Both the position numbers and the translations under genes were made by a program. Below are positions 63,545 to 64,000 of a DNA stretch of 64,000 nucleotides, one piece after another (the first letter of the stretch is position 1; each line of letters starts with the position of its first letter). The notes beneath the pieces are model-generated. The model saw only the letters and a list, made by a program, of their open reading frames with translations, searched no databases and had not been told where the DNA came from. Source of the DNA: Lachnospiraceae bacterium AD3010 (GTDB lineage: Bacteria > Bacillota > Clostridia > Lachnospirales > Lachnospiraceae); NCBI GenBank assembly GCA_000622025.1, contig JHWU01000017.1, positions 22,997 through 86,996 on the forward strand, written 5' to 3'.

Positions 63545-63584
63545 AATCCCCAACATTTAGTAAAGATAATTTTTTTAAAAAGGC

Positions 63585-63613
63585 TTGATATTTTCTTCAC
63601 ATGATGTTATAGT
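63585..63613 (+). promoter_or_regulatory. Promoter of the secreted repeat protein
   Basis: -35 TTGATA (63585-63590), 17-base spacer, -10 TATAGT (63608-63613). A small hairpin ATGCGG/CCGCAT (63633-63648) is in the leader, 10 bases before the GGAGG at 63660. Confidence 0.75.
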
Positions 63614-63671
63614 CGCGTTATGTAAATCGAAGATGCGGAGAGCCGCATTATGAATTATGGAGGATATATCT

Positions 63672-64000
63672 ATGAAGAAAATGTTCACATCGTTATTTGT
63701 ACTTGCAGCATTATCAGTTCTTATGGCAGTTCCTGTACTTGCGGGACCGGCTGAAGAGTTCGCAGCAGCCGCTGCAGCAGCAGAGCAGAGATGCGCAGAT
63801 TATATAGCATATCAGGAAAATCTCCTGAACTTCCAGGCAGGCGAGATCGCAAGGGGCGAGGCACAGAGAGCACAGCTCAGGGCAGACTATGATGCATATC
63901 AGGCAAATCTGAAGGCATTCCAGGCAGGCGAAGTTGCAAAGGGAGAAGCACAGAAGGCACAGCTCAGAGCTGACTACGAAGTATATCAGGCAAACCTGAA
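63672..64000 (+). CDS. Secreted protein of 29-residue tandem repeats, partial
   Basis: The first 109 codons only; the gene runs past the window end. Signal peptide MKKMFTSLFVLAALSVLMAV then PVLAGPAEE; an Ala-rich start; then 29-residue repeats of the form RADYDAYQANLKAFQAGEVA followed by KGEAQKAQL. Two full copies and the start of a third are visible, with near-identical DNA in the last two. The repeats are helical and probably form a long surface rod or coiled coil. GGAGG is present upstream. Confidence 0.85.
   Translation, partial: MKKMFTSLFVLAALSVLMAVPVLAGPAEEFAAAAAAAEQRCADYIAYQENLLNFQAGEIARGEAQRAQLRADYDAYQANLKAFQAGEVAKGEAQKAQLRADYEVYQANL

Overview
The window covers the replication-origin region of a low-to-mid-GC, flagellated, anaerobic-type Firmicute. 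The family is most likely Lachnospiraceae (Clostridium XIVa relatives such as Butyrivibrio or Roseburia). This rests on the gene order rpmH-rnpA-yidD-yidC-jag-mnmE-mnmG-rsmG | oriC | dnaA-dnaN-S4-recF-gyrB-gyrA, the two-subunit fumarase, and several families I associate with that group: DUF6240, DUF6382-FHA, DUF5702, the Rpn nuclease, and small peptides ending their leader in a double glycine. The genus cannot be fixed from sequence alone.

Layout. Positions 1-7,560 form the left replichore arm, read leftwards. It holds a cut-off lipoprotein, a shortened DUF3781-like gene, four evenly spaced parS sites, and the rsmG-to-rpmH block. The origin lies at 7,612-9,531: DnaA boxes upstream of dnaA and an AT-rich stretch between dnaA and dnaN. 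From 8,005 to 19,696 the right arm carries replication and gyrase genes, fumarase and serS. At 19,852 a tRNA-Ser(GCT) begins an accessory region that runs to about 29,400. Fragments of the tRNA 3' end recur at 20,188, 26,804, 27,602 (partial) and 28,427, two of them followed by the same hairpin cassette that follows the tRNA, so at least two integrations or duplications are stacked here. Cargo includes a decayed tyrosine recombinase, an Rpn nuclease, a BlaI/M56 regulatory pair embedded among four uncharacterised helical proteins, a solitary CdiA-CT-like tRNase, one intact and one broken double-glycine peptide gene, and a long tetranucleotide microsatellite just downstream of a promoter.

From 29,433 to 40,143 come envelope and polysaccharide genes: a YwaF-like membrane protein, a frameshifted secreted ComEC-like hydrolase, a PAP2 phosphatase, a GH5-cellulase/cellulose-synthase fusion, a TPR protein with a degenerate AAA+ domain, and glgB. 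From 40,160 to 45,938 is a late flagellar cluster (sigma-28 promoter, small protein, DUF6240, flagellin, FliS), followed by a CAP protein and a small wall-binding-like protein. From 47,228 to 58,095 is a complete Tad (type IVc) pilus locus with unusual additions: two prepilin peptidases, a TadC carrying an external Ig-like domain, a TadE carrying twin His/Cys modules, an FHA protein and a rhomboid protease. The right end has a flavodoxin-SCP2 fusion, a HIT protein, murG, pgi, an MTA/SAH-deaminase-like amidohydrolase, and the start of a secreted 29-residue repeat protein cut by the window edge.

The best candidate for an undescribed system is the island block at 22,119-26,651 (helical proteins around a BlaI repressor and an M56 sensor whose outer domain is not a penicillin sensor). 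Next are the microsatellite-linked peptide gene, the cellulase-synthase fusion, and the modified Tad machine. Function for these is inferred from sequence and context only.
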